Shown: piece after piece, positions 31,408 to 41,314 of the stretch | Layout: the number at the start of each line of letters is the position of its first letter | Position numbering within the stretch: position 1 is the first letter of the stretch | Source: Ectopseudomonas composti | GTDB taxonomy: Bacteria; Pseudomonadota; Gammaproteobacteria; Pseudomonadales; Pseudomonadaceae | DNA length: 64,000 nucleotides | Direction of reading: 5' to 3' | Assembly (NCBI RefSeq): GCF_900115475.1 | Contig: NZ_FOWP01000004.1 | Location: forward strand, 62,001-126,000 | Translations under genes and position numbers: made by a program | Notes under the pieces: model-generated | Told to the model about the DNA's origin: nothing | Seen by the model: only the letters and a program-made list of their open reading frames with translations | The model's database searches: none

Positions 31408-32223
31408 TTAGCGCTTCATCGAGGGCGCCAGGTGTGGCTGGATTGCGGTCAGTACGGCCTTGAAGCATTTGGTGTTGCCGGCAACGATCTGGCCTTTCTC
31501 GAGGAATTCGTGGCTGCCATTGAAGTCGCTGACCAGGCCGCCTGCTTCCTGAATCAGCAGGGCGCCAGCTGCCATGTCCCACTCGGACAGGCCGAATTCC
31601 CAGAACGCGTCGAAGCGGCCGGCTGCCACATAGGCCAGGTCGAGGCTGGCGGCGCCTGCGCGGCGAATGCCGGCAGTCTGCCCGGTCAGGCTGCGGAACA
31701 TGTTCAGGTAGTTGTCTAGGTGATCGAGTTGACCATCGCGGAACGGGAAGCCGGTGCCGAGCAGGGCGCCGTCAAGGCTCTTGCGATTGCTGACGCGCAG
31801 GCGGCGGCCGTTGAGGGCGGCGCCACGGCCACGGCTGGCGGTGAACTCTTCCTGGCGAACCGGATCCAGGACGATGGCGTGTTCGAGGCGGCCGCGGTAC
31901 TTACAGGCGATGCTGATGGCGAAGTGCGGTACGCCGCGAATGAAGTTGGTGGTGCCGTCCAGTGGGTCGATGATCCATTGGTAGTCGGCGCCATCGCCGC
32001 TGCCTTCCAGGACGCCGCCTTCTTCCCCCAGGAAGCTGTGGGTCGGGTAGGCCTTGCGAATGGCCTGGACGATCATCAGCTCGGCGGCCTTGTCGACCTC
32101 GGTGACGTAATCCTTGGCATCCTTCTCGTCTACCGAGATGACATCCAGGCGCTCGATGGAGCGAAAGATCATTTCACCGGCGCTGCGAGCGGCGCGCAGG
32201 GCGATATTCAGCATGGGCTGCAT
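31408..32223 (-). CDS. suhB: SuhB, inositol-1-monophosphatase family
   Basis: The 271-residue Mg-dependent phosphatase has both family signatures, WIIDPLDGTTNFIRG (about residues 83-97) and WDMAAGALLIQEAGG (about 218-232), and the GEEGG loop that binds metal. In E. coli SuhB is also part of the rRNA antitermination complex; in P. aeruginosa it affects virulence switching. The start MQPMLNIALRAARSAGE matches orthologues. It is divergent from trmJ and shares a terminator with the ycfJ-like gene. Confidence 0.96.
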   Translation of the reverse strand: MQPMLNIALRAARSAGEMIFRSIERLDVISVDEKDAKDYVTEVDKAAELMIVQAIRKAYPTHSFLGEEGGVLEGSGDGADYQWIIDPLDGTTNFIRGVPHFAISIACKYRGRLEHAIVLDPVRQEEFTASRGRGAALNGRRLRVSNRKSLDGALLGTGFPFRDGQLDHLDNYLNMFRSLTGQTAGIRRAGAASLDLAYVAAGRFDAFWEFGLSEWDMAAGALLIQEAGGLVSDFNGSHEFLEKGQIVAGNTKCFKAVLTAIQPHLAPSMKR

Positions 32224-32368
32224 GGGAGGTTCACCTGGGGCGTTAAAGAAAGCCGGCCATGTTAGCAGAAAACCGGTGTTGATGAAGCGCCGTCTGTACC
32301 TCGCATGGCAATCACGCTGGGGCTTGGGTAAGATCGTTGCCCCCTAGTCGTTTCTGAGAGTGTCTGCG

Positions 32369-33148
32369 TTGCTGGACAATATTCGCGTCGTTCTGGTGGG
32401 TACCAGTCATCCGGGCAATATCGGCGGTGCCGCGCGGGCGATGAAAAACATGGGCCTGTCGCGTCTGGTGCTGGTCGCTCCCGAAGATTTCCCGAGCGGG
32501 GATGCCGTGGCCCGTGCCTCCGGGGCGACCGATGTGCTGGACGCTGCGCAGGTGGTCGATACGCTGGAAGAGGCGCTGGTCGGTTGCAATCTGGTGGTAG
32601 GTGCCAGTGCGCGTGATCGGCGAATTCCTTGGCCCTTGCTCGATCCGCGCGAGTGCGGTGTAACCAGTTGCGAGCAGGCCGCTGCTGGCGGCGAAGTGGC
32701 ATTGGTGTTCGGTCGTGAATACGCCGGGCTGACCAATGAGGAGCTGCAGCGATGTCAATACCACGTGCATATCCCGTCGAATCCCGAGTTCAGTTCGCTG
32801 AACCTGGCGGCGGCGGTGCAGGTGCTGGCCTATGAAGTGCGCATGGCCTGGCTGGCCGCTTCGAGTCTGCCGACCAAGGTAGAGAAGCTGGAGGCCACGG
32901 CGATGCTCAATTCCCAGGCGGCGACAGCGGATGAGCTCGAGTCCTTTTACGGTCATTTACGGCGCGTGCTGGTAATGATCGGTTTTCTCGATCCGCAGAA
33001 GCCGCGGCACCTGATGACTCGCCTGCGCCGGCTTTATGGGCGTAGTGCGGTGAGCAAGTTGGAGATGAACATCCTGCGCGGCATCCTTACCGAGACAGAG
33101 AAGGCCGTGCGTGGAGAGCCTCACAAGCAGGGGAAGTCTGATGTTTGA
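32369..33148 (+). CDS. trmJ: TrmJ, tRNA (cytidine/uridine-2'-O)-methyltransferase
   Basis: This SPOUT-class methyltransferase modifies position 32 of several tRNAs. Family motifs include [23 protein letters not shown] at the start, [15 protein letters not shown] and the trefoil-knot region [21 protein letters not shown] prefer the TTG at 32369 because GAGAG lies eight bases upstream and orthologues begin MLDxIRVVL; a GTG at 32360 is the alternative. The last eight bases overlap cysE. Confidence 0.95.
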   Translation: MLDNIRVVLVGTSHPGNIGGAARAMKNMGLSRLVLVAPEDFPSGDAVARASGATDVLDAAQVVDTLEEALVGCNLVVGASARDRRIPWPLLDPRECGVTSCEQAAAGGEVALVFGREYAGLTNEELQRCQYHVHIPSNPEFSSLNLAAAVQVLAYEVRMAWLAASSLPTKVEKLEATAMLNSQAATADELESFYGHLRRVLVMIGFLDPQKPRHLMTRLRRLYGRSAVSKLEMNILRGILTETEKAVRGEPHKQGKSDV

Positions 33149-33920
33149 GCGTATTCGAGAAGATATCCAAAGCGTTTTTCACCGTGATCCGGCGGCGCGC
33201 AATGCCTTTGAGGTGGTGACCTGCTATCCGGGGTTGCATGCCGTGTGGCTGCACCGTGTGGCGCACGCTCTGTGGCGTTCGGGCTGGAAGTGGCTGGCGC
33301 GCGTGGTGTCCAACTTTGGGCGCTGGATGACCGGTATAGAGATTCATCCGGGCGCGAAGATCGGGCGGCGCTTCTTCATCGATCACGGTATGGGCATCGT
33401 CATTGGCGAGACCGCCGAGATCGGCAATGACGTCACGCTCTATCAGGGTGTGACCCTGGGGGGCACCAGTTGGAACAAGGGCAAGCGCCATCCGACGCTG
33501 GAAGACGGCGTAGTGGTTGGTGCTGGCGCCAAGGTTCTTGGGCCATTCACTGTCGGCGCCGGTGCCAAGATCGGCTCCAATGCGGTGGTGACCAAGGCCG
33601 TGCCGGCAGGTGCGACCGCAGTCGGTATTCCCGGCAAGATCATCGCCAAGTCCGACGATGAGCAGGAAGCCAAGCGTCAGGCCATGGCCGAGAAGATCGG
33701 CTTCGATGCTTACGGTGTCGGTCAGGACATGCCGGACCCGGTGGCGCGCGCCATTGGTCAGCTGCTCGACCACCTGCAGGCGGTGGATGGTCGTCTGGAG
33801 GATGTGAGCAAGGCCTTGGCGTCGATGGACTGCGACTATCGTGCCAGGGCTCTGCCGGCCCTGCGTGATGAGGACTTCGCCGAGGTCTGCAAGGGGCAGG
33901 GCGACAAGCCTGCTGCCTGA
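33141..33920 (+). CDS. cysE: CysE, serine O-acetyltransferase
   Basis: The 259-residue enzyme makes O-acetylserine from serine and acetyl-CoA, the entry step to cysteine. It has an N-terminal helical part ([20 protein letters not shown]) and a left-handed hexapeptide-repeat helix, with [24 protein letters not shown], the catalytic DHG, and [21 protein letters not shown]. The ATG at 33141 overlaps the end of trmJ. Placing cysE before iscRS makes sense because cysteine is the sulfur donor for IscS. The C-terminal tail of about 90 residues is long for the family but normal in Pseudomonas. Confidence 0.96.
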   Translation: MFERIREDIQSVFHRDPAARNAFEVVTCYPGLHAVWLHRVAHALWRSGWKWLARVVSNFGRWMTGIEIHPGAKIGRRFFIDHGMGIVIGETAEIGNDVTLYQGVTLGGTSWNKGKRHPTLEDGVVVGAGAKVLGPFTVGAGAKIGSNAVVTKAVPAGATAVGIPGKIIAKSDDEQEAKRQAMAEKIGFDAYGVGQDMPDPVARAIGQLLDHLQAVDGRLEDVSKALASMDCDYRARALPALRDEDFAEVCKGQGDKPAA

Positions 33921-33927
33921 TGCGCGC

Positions 33928-33961
33928 AGAGGCGGCATTTGCTATAATGCCGCCTCTTTTT
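33928..33961 (+). terminator. Rho-independent terminator of cysE
   Basis: AGAGGCGGCAT pairs perfectly with ATGCCGCCTCT around an 8-base loop and runs into five Ts. It separates cysE from the isc operon. Confidence 0.92.
33940..33948 (+). promoter_or_regulatory. Extended -10 element inside the cysE terminator
   Basis: TGCTATAAT matches the extended -10 consensus TGnTATAAT exactly and spans the loop and descending stem of the terminator. A clear -35 is not visible. It could start a longer isc leader transcript of about 100 bases ahead of iscR. Confidence 0.5.
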
Positions 33962-33967
33962 GCGGTC

Positions 33968-33992
33968 AATCCTGAGTAAATTAATAGGTCTT
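33968..33992 (+). promoter_or_regulatory. Possible second IscR type 1 site
   Basis: The core CTGAGTAAATTAATAGG agrees with the type 1 consensus YYGACTRWWWYAGTCRR at 14 of 17 positions by my count, but the outer bases fit poorly. It abuts the strong site that follows, resembling the multiple sites of E. coli iscR. Confidence 0.45.
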
Positions 33993-34017
33993 ATAGTTGA
34001 CTTAAATACTCGGGAAT
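33993..34017 (+). promoter_or_regulatory. IscR type 1 binding site (operator of the isc operon)
   Basis: Reading from ATAGTTGACTTAAATACTCG, the 25-base site matches the E. coli consensus ATASYYGACTRWWWYAGTCRRSTAT at 22 positions by my count. It covers the -35 hexamer, so cluster-bearing IscR should repress its own operon. Confidence 0.82.
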
Positions 34018-34025
34018 CGCATACT
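33997..34025 (+). promoter_or_regulatory. Promoter of the isc operon
   Basis: TTGACT and CATACT are separated by 17 bases. The -35 lies inside the IscR site. The -10 is imperfect (4 of 6), as expected of a regulated promoter, and ends 31 bases before the iscR start. Confidence 0.75.
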
Positions 34026-34056
34026 TCGTCGCAATTCAGTGATTCGTGGTAGAGCC

Positions 34057-34548
34057 ATGCGACTGACCACCAAAGGCCGTTACGCCGTTACCGCCATGCT
34101 TGATCTGGCGTTGCACGCACAGCACGGTCCCGTTTCCCTGGCCGACATTTCCGAGCGGCAGGGCATCTCCCTGTCCTATCTCGAGCAACTGTTCGCCAAG
34201 CTGCGCCGTGGCAGCCTGGTTTCCAGTGTTCGAGGGCCGGGTGGCGGCTATCAGCTTTCGCGTGACATGCGCGGCATTCAGGTGGCTCAGGTGATCGATG
34301 CGGTCAACGAGTCGGTAGATGCCACGCGCTGCCAGGGGCAGGGCGATTGCCACTCTGGCGATACCTGTCTGACTCATCACCTGTGGTGCGATCTCAGTCA
34401 GCAGATTCATGAGTTCCTCAGTGGCATCAGCTTGGCCGATCTGGTCGCTCGCCGTGAGGTTCAAGAGGTCGCGTTACGCCAGGATCAGCGCCGCTGCAAT
34501 GGCAGGACGCCGCGCCTGGATAAGATTGAAGCGTCTGCCATCGAGTGA
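34057..34548 (+). CDS. iscR: IscR, Fe-S cluster-sensing regulator
   Basis: This 163-residue Rrf2-family repressor has its winged HTH at [20 protein letters not shown] and [13 protein letters not shown]. Cluster ligands are exactly Cys92, Cys98, Cys104 and His107, as in E. coli. With a [2Fe-2S] cluster it binds type 1 sites such as the one at its own promoter; the apo form acts at type 2 sites. The ATG at 34057 was chosen because the short upstream extension is not conserved. First gene of the isc operon. Confidence 0.97.
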   Translation: MRLTTKGRYAVTAMLDLALHAQHGPVSLADISERQGISLSYLEQLFAKLRRGSLVSSVRGPGGGYQLSRDMRGIQVAQVIDAVNESVDATRCQGQGDCHSGDTCLTHHLWCDLSQQIHEFLSGISLADLVARREVQEVALRQDQRRCNGRTPRLDKIEASAIE

Positions 34549-34578
34549 GCAGGGCGTTTGCCTGATAGGAGAAACCCA

Positions 34579-35793
34579 ATGAAATTGCCCATTTACCTCG
34601 ATTATTCCGCGACCACGCCGGTAGATCCGCGTGTAGCGCAGAAGATGAGTGAATGCCTGCTGGTCGACGGCAACTTCGGCAACCCGGCTTCGCGCTCCCA
34701 CGTGTTTGGCTGGAAGGCTGAAGAAGCGGTGGAAAATGCTCGCCGTCAGGTCGCTGAACTGGTGGGCGCCGACCCGCGCGAGATCGTCTGGACCAGTGGT
34801 GCCACGGAGTCCAATAACCTGGCGATCAAGGGTGTTGCGCACTTCTACACCAGTAAGGGCAAACACATCATCACGTCGAAGATCGAGCACAAGGCGGTAC
34901 TGGATACCACTCGCCAGCTTGAGCGCGAAGGCTTCGAAGTGACCTACCTTGAGCCCGGCGAAGATGGCCTGATTACACCGGCCATGATCGAAGCTGCGTT
35001 GCGTGAAGACACCGTGCTGGTGTCGATCATGCACGTCAACAACGAAATCGGCACCGTCAACGATATCGCTGCCATCGGTGAGCTGACCCGCTCCCGCGGT
35101 GTGCTGCTGCATGTTGATGCTGCGCAGTCCACTGGCAAGGTCGAGATCGATCTGGAGAAGCTGAAGGTCGATCTGATGTCCTTCTCCGCACACAAGACCT
35201 ACGGTCCCAAGGGCGTCGGTGCTCTGTACGTACGCCGCAAGCCGCGCGTGCGTCTGGAAGCGCAGACTCACGGCGGTGGCCACGAGCGCGGCATGCGTTC
35301 CGGTACCCTGGCCACTCACCAGTGCGTTGGCATGGGTGAAGCCTTCCGTATCGCCAAAGAAGAAATGGCGGCCGAGAACCAGCGTATCGCTGCCTTGCGT
35401 GATCGCTTCTACCGCCAGCTGGAAGATATGGAAGAGCTGTACGTCAACGGCAGCCTGACTGCTCGCGTACCGCACAACCTCAACCTGAGTTTCAACTACG
35501 TCGAGGGCGAGTCGCTGATCATGGCGCTCAAGGACCTCGCCGTATCGTCCGGTTCGGCTTGCACCTCGGCTTCCCTGGAGCCGTCCTACGTGCTGCGCGC
35601 CTTGGGCCGCAATGACGAGCTGGCGCATAGCTCGATTCGCTTTACCTTCGGTCGCTTCACCACTGAAGAAGAGGTCGACTACGCCGCTGCTAAGGTTCGT
35701 GAGGCGGTGGACAAGCTGCGTGAGCTGTCGCCTCTGTGGGATATGTTCAAAGAAGGTGTCGACATTTCCTCCGTGGAATGGGCAGCACACTGA
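34579..35793 (+). CDS. iscS: IscS, cysteine desulfurase
   Basis: This 404-residue PLP enzyme takes sulfur from cysteine and delivers it to IscU and to tRNA thiolation. The PLP lysine is Lys206 in [12 protein letters not shown], and the mobile-loop persulfide Cys is Cys328 in [14 protein letters not shown], both at the E. coli positions. The start [14 protein letters not shown] is preceded by AGGAG. It lies 30 bases after iscR. Confidence 0.98.
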   Translation: MKLPIYLDYSATTPVDPRVAQKMSECLLVDGNFGNPASRSHVFGWKAEEAVENARRQVAELVGADPREIVWTSGATESNNLAIKGVAHFYTSKGKHIITSKIEHKAVLDTTRQLEREGFEVTYLEPGEDGLITPAMIEAALREDTVLVSIMHVNNEIGTVNDIAAIGELTRSRGVLLHVDAAQSTGKVEIDLEKLKVDLMSFSAHKTYGPKGVGALYVRRKPRVRLEAQTHGGGHERGMRSGTLATHQCVGMGEAFRIAKEEMAAENQRIAALRDRFYRQLEDMEELYVNGSLTARVPHNLNLSFNYVEGESLIMALKDLAVSSGSACTSASLEPSYVLRALGRNDELAHSSIRFTFGRFTTEEEVDYAAAKVREAVDKLRELSPLWDMFKEGVDISSVEWAAH

Positions 35794-35865
35794 TAGCTGC
35801 CGAGGCGGATCGCTCGATGGGCGTTCCGCCTTAAGAGCGGCACCTGATGAGAGAGGAAGTACAAC

Positions 35866-36252
35866 ATGGCTTACAGTGACAAGGTCATCGACCACTACGA
35901 AAACCCGCGCAACGTCGGCAAGCTCAACGCTGAAGATCCGGATGTCGGTACCGGCATGGTTGGTGCGCCTGCCTGTGGTGACGTCATGCGCCTGCAGATC
36001 AAGGTCAGCGAGAGTGGCGTGATCGAAGACGCCAAGTTTAAGACCTATGGTTGCGGTTCGGCCATTGCCTCCAGCTCCCTCGCTACCGAGTGGATGAAGG
36101 GCAAGACCCTGGATGAGGCCGAGAGCATCAAGAACACCCAGCTCGCCGAAGAACTTGCATTGCCGCCAGTGAAGATTCACTGCTCTGTACTCGCCGAAGA
36201 TGCCATCAAGGCTGCCGTGCGTGACTACAAGCAGAAGAAAGGCTTGCTCTGA
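35866..36252 (+). CDS. iscU: IscU, Fe-S cluster scaffold
   Basis: The 128-residue scaffold assembles the cluster from iron and IscS-derived sulfur. The three ligands Cys37, Cys63 and Cys106 are present, and so is the LPPVK motif (99-103) that HscA recognises. A 72-base gap after iscS contains an AGAGGAAG ribosome site. Confidence 0.98.
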   Translation: MAYSDKVIDHYENPRNVGKLNAEDPDVGTGMVGAPACGDVMRLQIKVSESGVIEDAKFKTYGCGSAIASSSLATEWMKGKTLDEAESIKNTQLAEELALPPVKIHCSVLAEDAIKAAVRDYKQKKGLL

Positions 36253-36265
36253 TACGAGGTTTGTA

Positions 36266-36589
36266 ATGGCCATCACCATGTCTGAAGCAGCAGCTCGTCA
36301 CGTGCAGCGTTCCCTTGAGGGGCGCGGCAAGGGCGAGGGCATTCGCCTCGGTGTGCGTACTACCGGTTGTTCCGGCCTGGCCTACGTGCTCGAGTTCGTC
36401 GATGAACTGGCAGCGGAGGATCAGGTGTTCGAGAACCATGGCGTCAAGGTGATCATCGATCCCAAGAGCCTGGTCTATCTCGATGGCACCGAATTGGACT
36501 TCGTCAAAGAAGGTCTCAACGAGGGCTTCAAGTTCAATAACCCTAACGTGCGCGGCGAATGTGGTTGCGGCGAGAGCTTCAACGTTTGA
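36266..36589 (+). CDS. iscA: IscA, A-type Fe-S carrier
   Basis: The 107-residue carrier receives clusters or iron and passes them to target proteins. The three family cysteines are Cys35, Cys99 and Cys101 (TTGCSG and ECGCGES). It lies 13 bases after iscU. Confidence 0.97.
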   Translation: MAITMSEAAARHVQRSLEGRGKGEGIRLGVRTTGCSGLAYVLEFVDELAAEDQVFENHGVKVIIDPKSLVYLDGTELDFVKEGLNEGFKFNNPNVRGECGCGESFNV

Positions 36590-36598
36590 GGCGTTCTC

Positions 36599-37120
36599 GT
36601 GGGTAATCCGTGCCATTTCGCCCTGTTCGATATGCAGCCGAGCTTTCGTCTCGACCTGGATCAACTAGCCGTCCGTTATCGTGAGCTGGCGCGCCAGGTT
36701 CATCCGGATCGTTTTGCTGATGCGGGCGAGCGTGAGCAGCGCCTCGCGCTTGAGCGTTCTGCCTGCCTCAATGAGGCCTATCAGGTCCTGAAAACCCCGT
36801 CGCAGCGTGCGCGCTACCTATTGGCCATGCGTGGTCCCGAGTTGCCGCTGGAAGTGACGGTGCAGGATCCTGACTTCCTCTTGCAGCAAATGCAGCTGCG
36901 CGAAGAGCTTGAGGAGCTGCAGGATGACGCCGATCTCGCCGGTGTTGCGGCCTTCAAGCGTCGCCTGAAAACAGCACAGGAGCAGCTCAACGAGAGCTTC
37001 GCTGCATGCTGGGACGACGAAGCGCGCCGCGAAGAAGCCGAGCGCCTGATGCGCCGTATGCAGTTCCTCGACAAGCTCTCTCATGAAGTGCGCCAGTTAG
37101 AAGAGCGCCTCGACGATTAA
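36599..37120 (+). CDS. hscB: HscB, J-domain co-chaperone for Fe-S assembly
   Basis: This 173-residue protein recruits IscU to HscA. A J-domain with HPD at 35-37 ([10 protein letters not shown]) is followed by a three-helix bundle ([18 protein letters not shown]). The GTG start follows GAGG at the end of iscA. It lies within the isc operon, nine bases after iscA. Confidence 0.96.
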   Translation: MGNPCHFALFDMQPSFRLDLDQLAVRYRELARQVHPDRFADAGEREQRLALERSACLNEAYQVLKTPSQRARYLLAMRGPELPLEVTVQDPDFLLQQMQLREELEELQDDADLAGVAAFKRRLKTAQEQLNESFAACWDDEARREEAERLMRRMQFLDKLSHEVRQLEERLDD

Positions 37121-37165
37121 CCTGTGGGGCGCTTCGGCGGCCCGCCTGATGATTTCAAGAAGACC

Positions 37166-39031
37166 ATGGCCTTATTGCAGATCGCCGAGCCAGGACAGAG
37201 TCCGCAACCGCACCAGCGTCGTCTGGCAGTGGGTATCGACCTGGGTACCACCAACTCGCTGGTTGCTGCTGTGCGCAGCGGTCTGGCCGAGCCCCTGGCT
37301 GACGTTGATGGCAAGGTTATCCTGCCTTCTGCCGTGCGGTATCACGCCGCAAGCATCGAGGTTGGCGAGTCGGCCAAGCTGGCAGCCGCCAGCGATCCTC
37401 TCAATACCGTGTTGTCGGTCAAGCGTCTGATGGGGCGCGGCATCGCCGACGTGCACCAACTCGGCGAGCAAATGCCTTACCGCTTTGCTGCAGGTGAATC
37501 GCACATGCCGTTCATCGAGACGGTGCAGGGCGCGAAGAGCCCGGTCGAGGTGTCGGCGGAAATTCTTAGAGCGCTGCGCATGCGCGCCGAGCAGGTCCTG
37601 GGTGGTGAGCTGGTTGGTGCGGTGATTACTGTCCCGGCTTACTTTGATGATGCTCAGCGTCAGGCTACCAAGGATGCTGCGCGTCTCGCCGGCCTCACCG
37701 TTTTGCGTCTACTGAACGAGCCGACTGCAGCCGCAGTCGCCTACGGCTTGGATCAGAAAGCCGAGGGCGTGGTCGCGATCTATGACCTGGGCGGCGGCAC
37801 CTTCGATATTTCCATCCTGCGCCTGACTGGCGGCGTGTTCGAGGTGTTGGCTACTGGCGGCGACAGCGCGTTGGGTGGCGATGACTTCGATCATGCCGTG
37901 GCCGATTGGATCATCCAGCAGGCCGGTATTTCCAACGATCTTGACCCGGCGACTCAGCGCAGTTTGCTGCAGGCTGCCTGCGCGGCCAAGGAAGGGCTGA
38001 CAAACACCGATAGTGTCGAGCTGAGCCACGGTCAGTGGCGGGGCTTGTTGTCGCGCGCACAGTTCGAGGCGTTGATCGAGCCGATGGTGGCGCGCAGCCT
38101 CAAAGCTTGTCGCCGTGCCGTGCGTGATTCCGGTGTCGATCTGGAAGAGGTCGGTGCGGTGGTCATGGTGGGCGGCTCGACGCGTGTACCGCGTGTGCGC
38201 GAAGCTGTTGGCGAGTTGTTCGGGCGTGCGCCGCTGACCAATATCGACCCTGATCAGGTGGTGGCCATCGGTGCTGCGATCCAGGCCGATGCGCTGGCTG
38301 GTAATCAGCGTGCTGATGGTGAGGAATTGCTCCTGCTGGACGTGATTCCACTGTCGCTCGGCCTGGAAACCATGGGTGGGCTGATGGAGAGGGTTATTCC
38401 GCGCAACACCACCATCCCGGTGGCGCGTGCGCAGGAATTCACGACCTACAAGGATGGCCAGACGGCCATGATGATTCACGTGCTGCAGGGCGAACGTGAG
38501 CTGATCACCGATTGCCGTTCCCTGGCGCGTTTCGAATTGCGCGGCATACCGCCGATGGTGGCGGGTGCAGCGAAGATTCGTGTGACCTTTCAGGTCGATG
38601 CGGATGGTCTGCTCAGCGTTGCCGCTCGTGAGCTGGGTTCTGGTGTCGAGGCGAGCATTCAGGTCAAGCCGTCATACGGTCTGACCGATGGCGAAATTGC
38701 ACGCATGCTGCAGGACTCCTTCCAGAATGCCGGAGATGACAAGGCGGCACGTGCGCTGCGTGAGCAGCAGGTCGATGGCCAGCGCCTGATCGAGGCGGTC
38801 GAGGCGGCGTTGCAGGTCGATGGCGACCGCTTGCTGGATGCCGAGGAGCGCGAGGTTATCGAGCTGCAGGTAGTGGAGTTGCGCGATTTGCTTGCAGGCA
38901 ATGATGGTCTGGCGATCGAGCGGCAGACCAAGCGCCTGTCCCAGGTAACCGATGCTTTTGCTGCCCGTCGCCTGGATTCGACGGTAAAAGCCGCGCTGGC
39001 AGGGCGCAATCTGAATGAGATCGAGGAATAA
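37166..39031 (+). CDS. hscA: HscA, Hsp70-type chaperone for Fe-S assembly
   Basis: The 621-residue specialised Hsp70 releases the cluster from IscU. The nucleotide-binding domain has [26 protein letters not shown] and [17 protein letters not shown], with a substrate-binding domain after about residue 390. The start [10 protein letters not shown] matches other HscA proteins; a frame open 14 codons upstream does not. It follows hscB by 45 bases. Confidence 0.97.
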   Translation: MALLQIAEPGQSPQPHQRRLAVGIDLGTTNSLVAAVRSGLAEPLADVDGKVILPSAVRYHAASIEVGESAKLAAASDPLNTVLSVKRLMGRGIADVHQLGEQMPYRFAAGESHMPFIETVQGAKSPVEVSAEILRALRMRAEQVLGGELVGAVITVPAYFDDAQRQATKDAARLAGLTVLRLLNEPTAAAVAYGLDQKAEGVVAIYDLGGGTFDISILRLTGGVFEVLATGGDSALGGDDFDHAVADWIIQQAGISNDLDPATQRSLLQAACAAKEGLTNTDSVELSHGQWRGLLSRAQFEALIEPMVARSLKACRRAVRDSGVDLEEVGAVVMVGGSTRVPRVREAVGELFGRAPLTNIDPDQVVAIGAAIQADALAGNQRADGEELLLLDVIPLSLGLETMGGLMERVIPRNTTIPVARAQEFTTYKDGQTAMMIHVLQGERELITDCRSLARFELRGIPPMVAGAAKIRVTFQVDADGLLSVAARELGSGVEASIQVKPSYGLTDGEIARMLQDSFQNAGDDKAARALREQQVDGQRLIEAVEAALQVDGDRLLDAEEREVIELQVVELRDLLAGNDGLAIERQTKRLSQVTDAFAARRLDSTVKAALAGRNLNEIEE

Positions 39032-39034
39032 TTG

Positions 39035-39376
39035 ATGCCGCAGGTAATTTTTCTGCCTCACGAGCGATTCTGCCCGGATGGCCTGGTGGTTGAGGTCGAG
39101 CCTGGCATTTCCATTCTCGAGCTGGCGCACGAGCACCATATCGAGATGGAGAGCGCTTGTGGTGGCGTGTGTGCCTGCACCACCTGTCACTGTATCGTGC
39201 GCGAAGGTTTCGATTCGCTGAATGAAGCGGATGAGCTGGAAGAGGATTACCTGGACAAGGCCTGGGGGCTCGAGGCGCATTCGCGCCTGGCGTGTCAGGC
39301 CATCGTTGGTGAGGAGGACCTCACCGTCGAGATTCCCAAGTATTCGCTTAATCACGCGGCTGAAGCGCCGCACTGA
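39035..39376 (+). CDS. fdx: [2Fe-2S] ferredoxin of the isc system
   Basis: This 113-residue adrenodoxin-type ferredoxin supplies electrons during cluster assembly. Ligands Cys42, Cys48, Cys51 and Cys87 are present (SACGGVCACTTCHC and LACQAI), with two extra Cys at 46 and 53. The ATG at 39035 follows GAGG and lies three bases after the hscA stop. Confidence 0.97.
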   Translation: MPQVIFLPHERFCPDGLVVEVEPGISILELAHEHHIEMESACGGVCACTTCHCIVREGFDSLNEADELEEDYLDKAWGLEAHSRLACQAIVGEEDLTVEIPKYSLNHAAEAPH

Positions 39377-39392
39377 TCCGGGAAGCATGATC

Positions 39393-39593
39393 ATGAGTCT
39401 GAAGTGGGCCGATGTACTGGACATCGCCATCGAACTGAGCGAGCAGAAGCCGGATGTCGATCCGCGCTACGTGAACTTCGTCGATCTGCACCGCTGGGTC
39501 GTGTCCTTGCCGCAGTTCTCCGACGACCCACAGCGCGGGGGCGAGAAGGTGCTGGAGGCGATACAGGCCGCCTGGATCGAAGAGCTCGACTGA
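39393..39593 (+). CDS. iscX: IscX, small regulator of Fe-S assembly
   Basis: This 66-residue acidic protein (MSLKWADVLDIAIELSEQKP, then DPRYVNFVDLHRWV) binds IscS and iron and tunes desulfurase activity. I chose the second ATG, at 39393, because GGGA lies nine bases upstream; an ATG two codons earlier is too close to it. Last gene of the isc operon; a hairpin follows. Confidence 0.95.
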   Translation: MSLKWADVLDIAIELSEQKPDVDPRYVNFVDLHRWVVSLPQFSDDPQRGGEKVLEAIQAAWIEELD

Positions 39594-39632
39594 AACAGGC
39601 GCTTACGGCGCTCGCCCTACGCTTTTAACCGG

Positions 39633-39662
39633 AACCCGCGTATAATTCGCGGGTTTAATTTT
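39633..39662 (+). terminator. Stem-loop terminator of the isc operon
   Basis: AACCCGCG pairs perfectly with CGCGGGTT around the 7-base loop TATAATT, followed by TAATTTTT. It ends the iscX transcript 40 bases past the stop. Confidence 0.82.
39641..39646 (+). promoter_or_regulatory. Consensus -10 (TATAAT) in the terminator loop, likely ndk promoter
   Basis: A perfect TATAAT occupies the loop of the isc terminator 49 bases before the ndk start. No good -35 is seen at 16-18 bases, so an activator or upstream element may be needed. Confidence 0.5.
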
Positions 39663-39694
39663 TCGCTTTAACCCTAAAGTTTCTGGAGCTTCAC

Positions 39695-40126
39695 ATGGCT
39701 GTTCAACGTACTTTCTCCATCATCAAGCCTGACGCCGTTGCCAAGAACGTCATTGGTGAGATCACCACCCGTTTCGAAAAGGCCGGCCTGCGCGTTGTCG
39801 CTTCGAAGATGCTGCAGCTGTCCGAGCGCGAAGCCGCCGGTTTCTACGCTGAGCACAGCGAGCGTGGCTTCTTCAAGGACCTGGTAGCCTTCATGACTTC
39901 CGGCCCGGTCATCGTTCAGGTTCTGGAAGGCGAAGACGCCGTCCTGAAAAACCGTGAACTGATGGGCGCTACCAACCCGAAAGAAGCTGCTGCCGGCACC
40001 ATCCGTGCTGACTTCGCCGTTTCCATCGATGAAAACGCTGTTCACGGTTCGGATTCCGAAGCATCCGCTGCCCGCGAGATCGCTTACTTCTTCTCCGCTA
40101 CCGAGCAGTGCGCGCGCATTCGCTGA
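39695..40126 (+). CDS. ndk: Nucleoside diphosphate kinase
   Basis: This 143-residue enzyme balances nucleoside triphosphates by a phospho-His intermediate. The catalytic His117 is in NAVHGSDS, and the start region [15 protein letters not shown] is canonical. The gene lies 27 bases upstream of rlmN. Confidence 0.98.
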   Translation: MAVQRTFSIIKPDAVAKNVIGEITTRFEKAGLRVVASKMLQLSEREAAGFYAEHSERGFFKDLVAFMTSGPVIVQVLEGEDAVLKNRELMGATNPKEAAAGTIRADFAVSIDENAVHGSDSEASAAREIAYFFSATEQCARIR

Positions 40127-40152
40127 TTGGCGAATGAAGCGAGGGTGAAGCC

Positions 40153-41301
40153 ATGACCAATACCACCGGCAAGATCAACCTGCTGGGCCTGACTCAGTCG
40201 GAAATGGAACAGTTCTTCGAGTCCATTGGCGAGAAGCGCTTCCGTGCCGGCCAGGTAATGAAGTGGATTCACCACTTTGGCGTCGATGATTTCGCCGCCA
40301 TGACCAACGTCGGCAAGGCCTTGCGCGAGAAGCTCGAGGCCGCTGCCTATATTCGCGGGCCCGAAGTGGTCAGCGAAGACATTTCTTCCGACGGCACGCG
40401 CAAGTGGGTGGTGCGTGTGGCGTCGGGCAGCTGCGTGGAAACCGTGTACATCCCCCAAGGTGGGCGTGGCACGCTGTGCGTTTCCTCGCAAGCGGGCTGT
40501 GCCCTGGACTGCAGCTTCTGCTCCACGGGCAAGCAAGGGTTCAACAGTGACCTGACCAGCGCCGAGATCATCGGCCAGGTGTGGATCGCCAGCAAATCCT
40601 TCGGCAGCGTTCCGGCGAAGATCGACCGTGCCATCACCAATGTGGTGATGATGGGCATGGGCGAGCCGCTTCTGAACTTCGACAACGTCGTGTCCGCCAT
40701 GAAAATAATGATGGACGACCTGGGCTACGGCATTTCCAAGCGTAAGGTGACGCTGTCCACCTCCGGCGTGGTGCCGATGATCGACAAGCTGGCCGAAGTG
40801 ATCGATGTGTCCCTGGCGTTGTCGCTACATGCGCCCAACGACGAGTTGCGCAACCAGCTGGTGCCGATCAACAAGAAGTATCCGCTGGACATGCTGCTGG
40901 CCGCCTGCAAACGCTATATCTCCAAATTGGGTGAGAAGCGTGTGCTGACCATCGAGTACACTCTGCTCAAGGGCGTCAACGATCAGCCCGAGCACGCTGA
41001 GCAGATGATCGCACTTCTGGCCAATGTGCCTTGCAAGATCAACCTGATTCCGTTTAATCCCTTCCCCTTCTCGGGGTACGAGCGGCCGAGCAATAACGCT
41101 ATTCGCCGCTTCCAGGACCTGTTGCACAAGGCTGGCCATAACGTCACGGTACGCACGACGCGCGGTGACGATATCGATGCCGCCTGCGGTCAGTTGGTTG
41201 GCCAGGTCATGGACCGTACTCGGCGCAGCGAGCGTTATATCGCCGTGCGCCAGCTGGGCAACGAGGCGCAAGAGCCTCACGCTGCCGCCAATCGAAATTG
41301 A
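40153..41301 (+). CDS. rlmN: RlmN, radical-SAM 23S rRNA and tRNA adenine C2 methyltransferase
   Basis: The 382-residue enzyme methylates A2503 of 23S rRNA and A37 of some tRNAs. The [4Fe-4S] radical-SAM motif is Cys116, Cys120 and Cys123 (CALDCSFC). The late segment [17 protein letters not shown] carries the catalytic Cys. Being an Fe-S enzyme, it depends on the isc system encoded just upstream. Confidence 0.97.
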   Translation: MTNTTGKINLLGLTQSEMEQFFESIGEKRFRAGQVMKWIHHFGVDDFAAMTNVGKALREKLEAAAYIRGPEVVSEDISSDGTRKWVVRVASGSCVETVYIPQGGRGTLCVSSQAGCALDCSFCSTGKQGFNSDLTSAEIIGQVWIASKSFGSVPAKIDRAITNVVMMGMGEPLLNFDNVVSAMKIMMDDLGYGISKRKVTLSTSGVVPMIDKLAEVIDVSLALSLHAPNDELRNQLVPINKKYPLDMLLAACKRYISKLGEKRVLTIEYTLLKGVNDQPEHAEQMIALLANVPCKINLIPFNPFPFSGYERPSNNAIRRFQDLLHKAGHNVTVRTTRGDDIDAACGQLVGQVMDRTRRSERYIAVRQLGNEAQEPHAAANRN

Positions 41302-41314
41302 AGAGAGGATGCCT

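Noticed and set aside
34474..36279. 601-codon minus-strand frame opposite iscS-iscU
   Set aside because: IscS and IscU have exact catalytic residues, and the antisense product has no family features.
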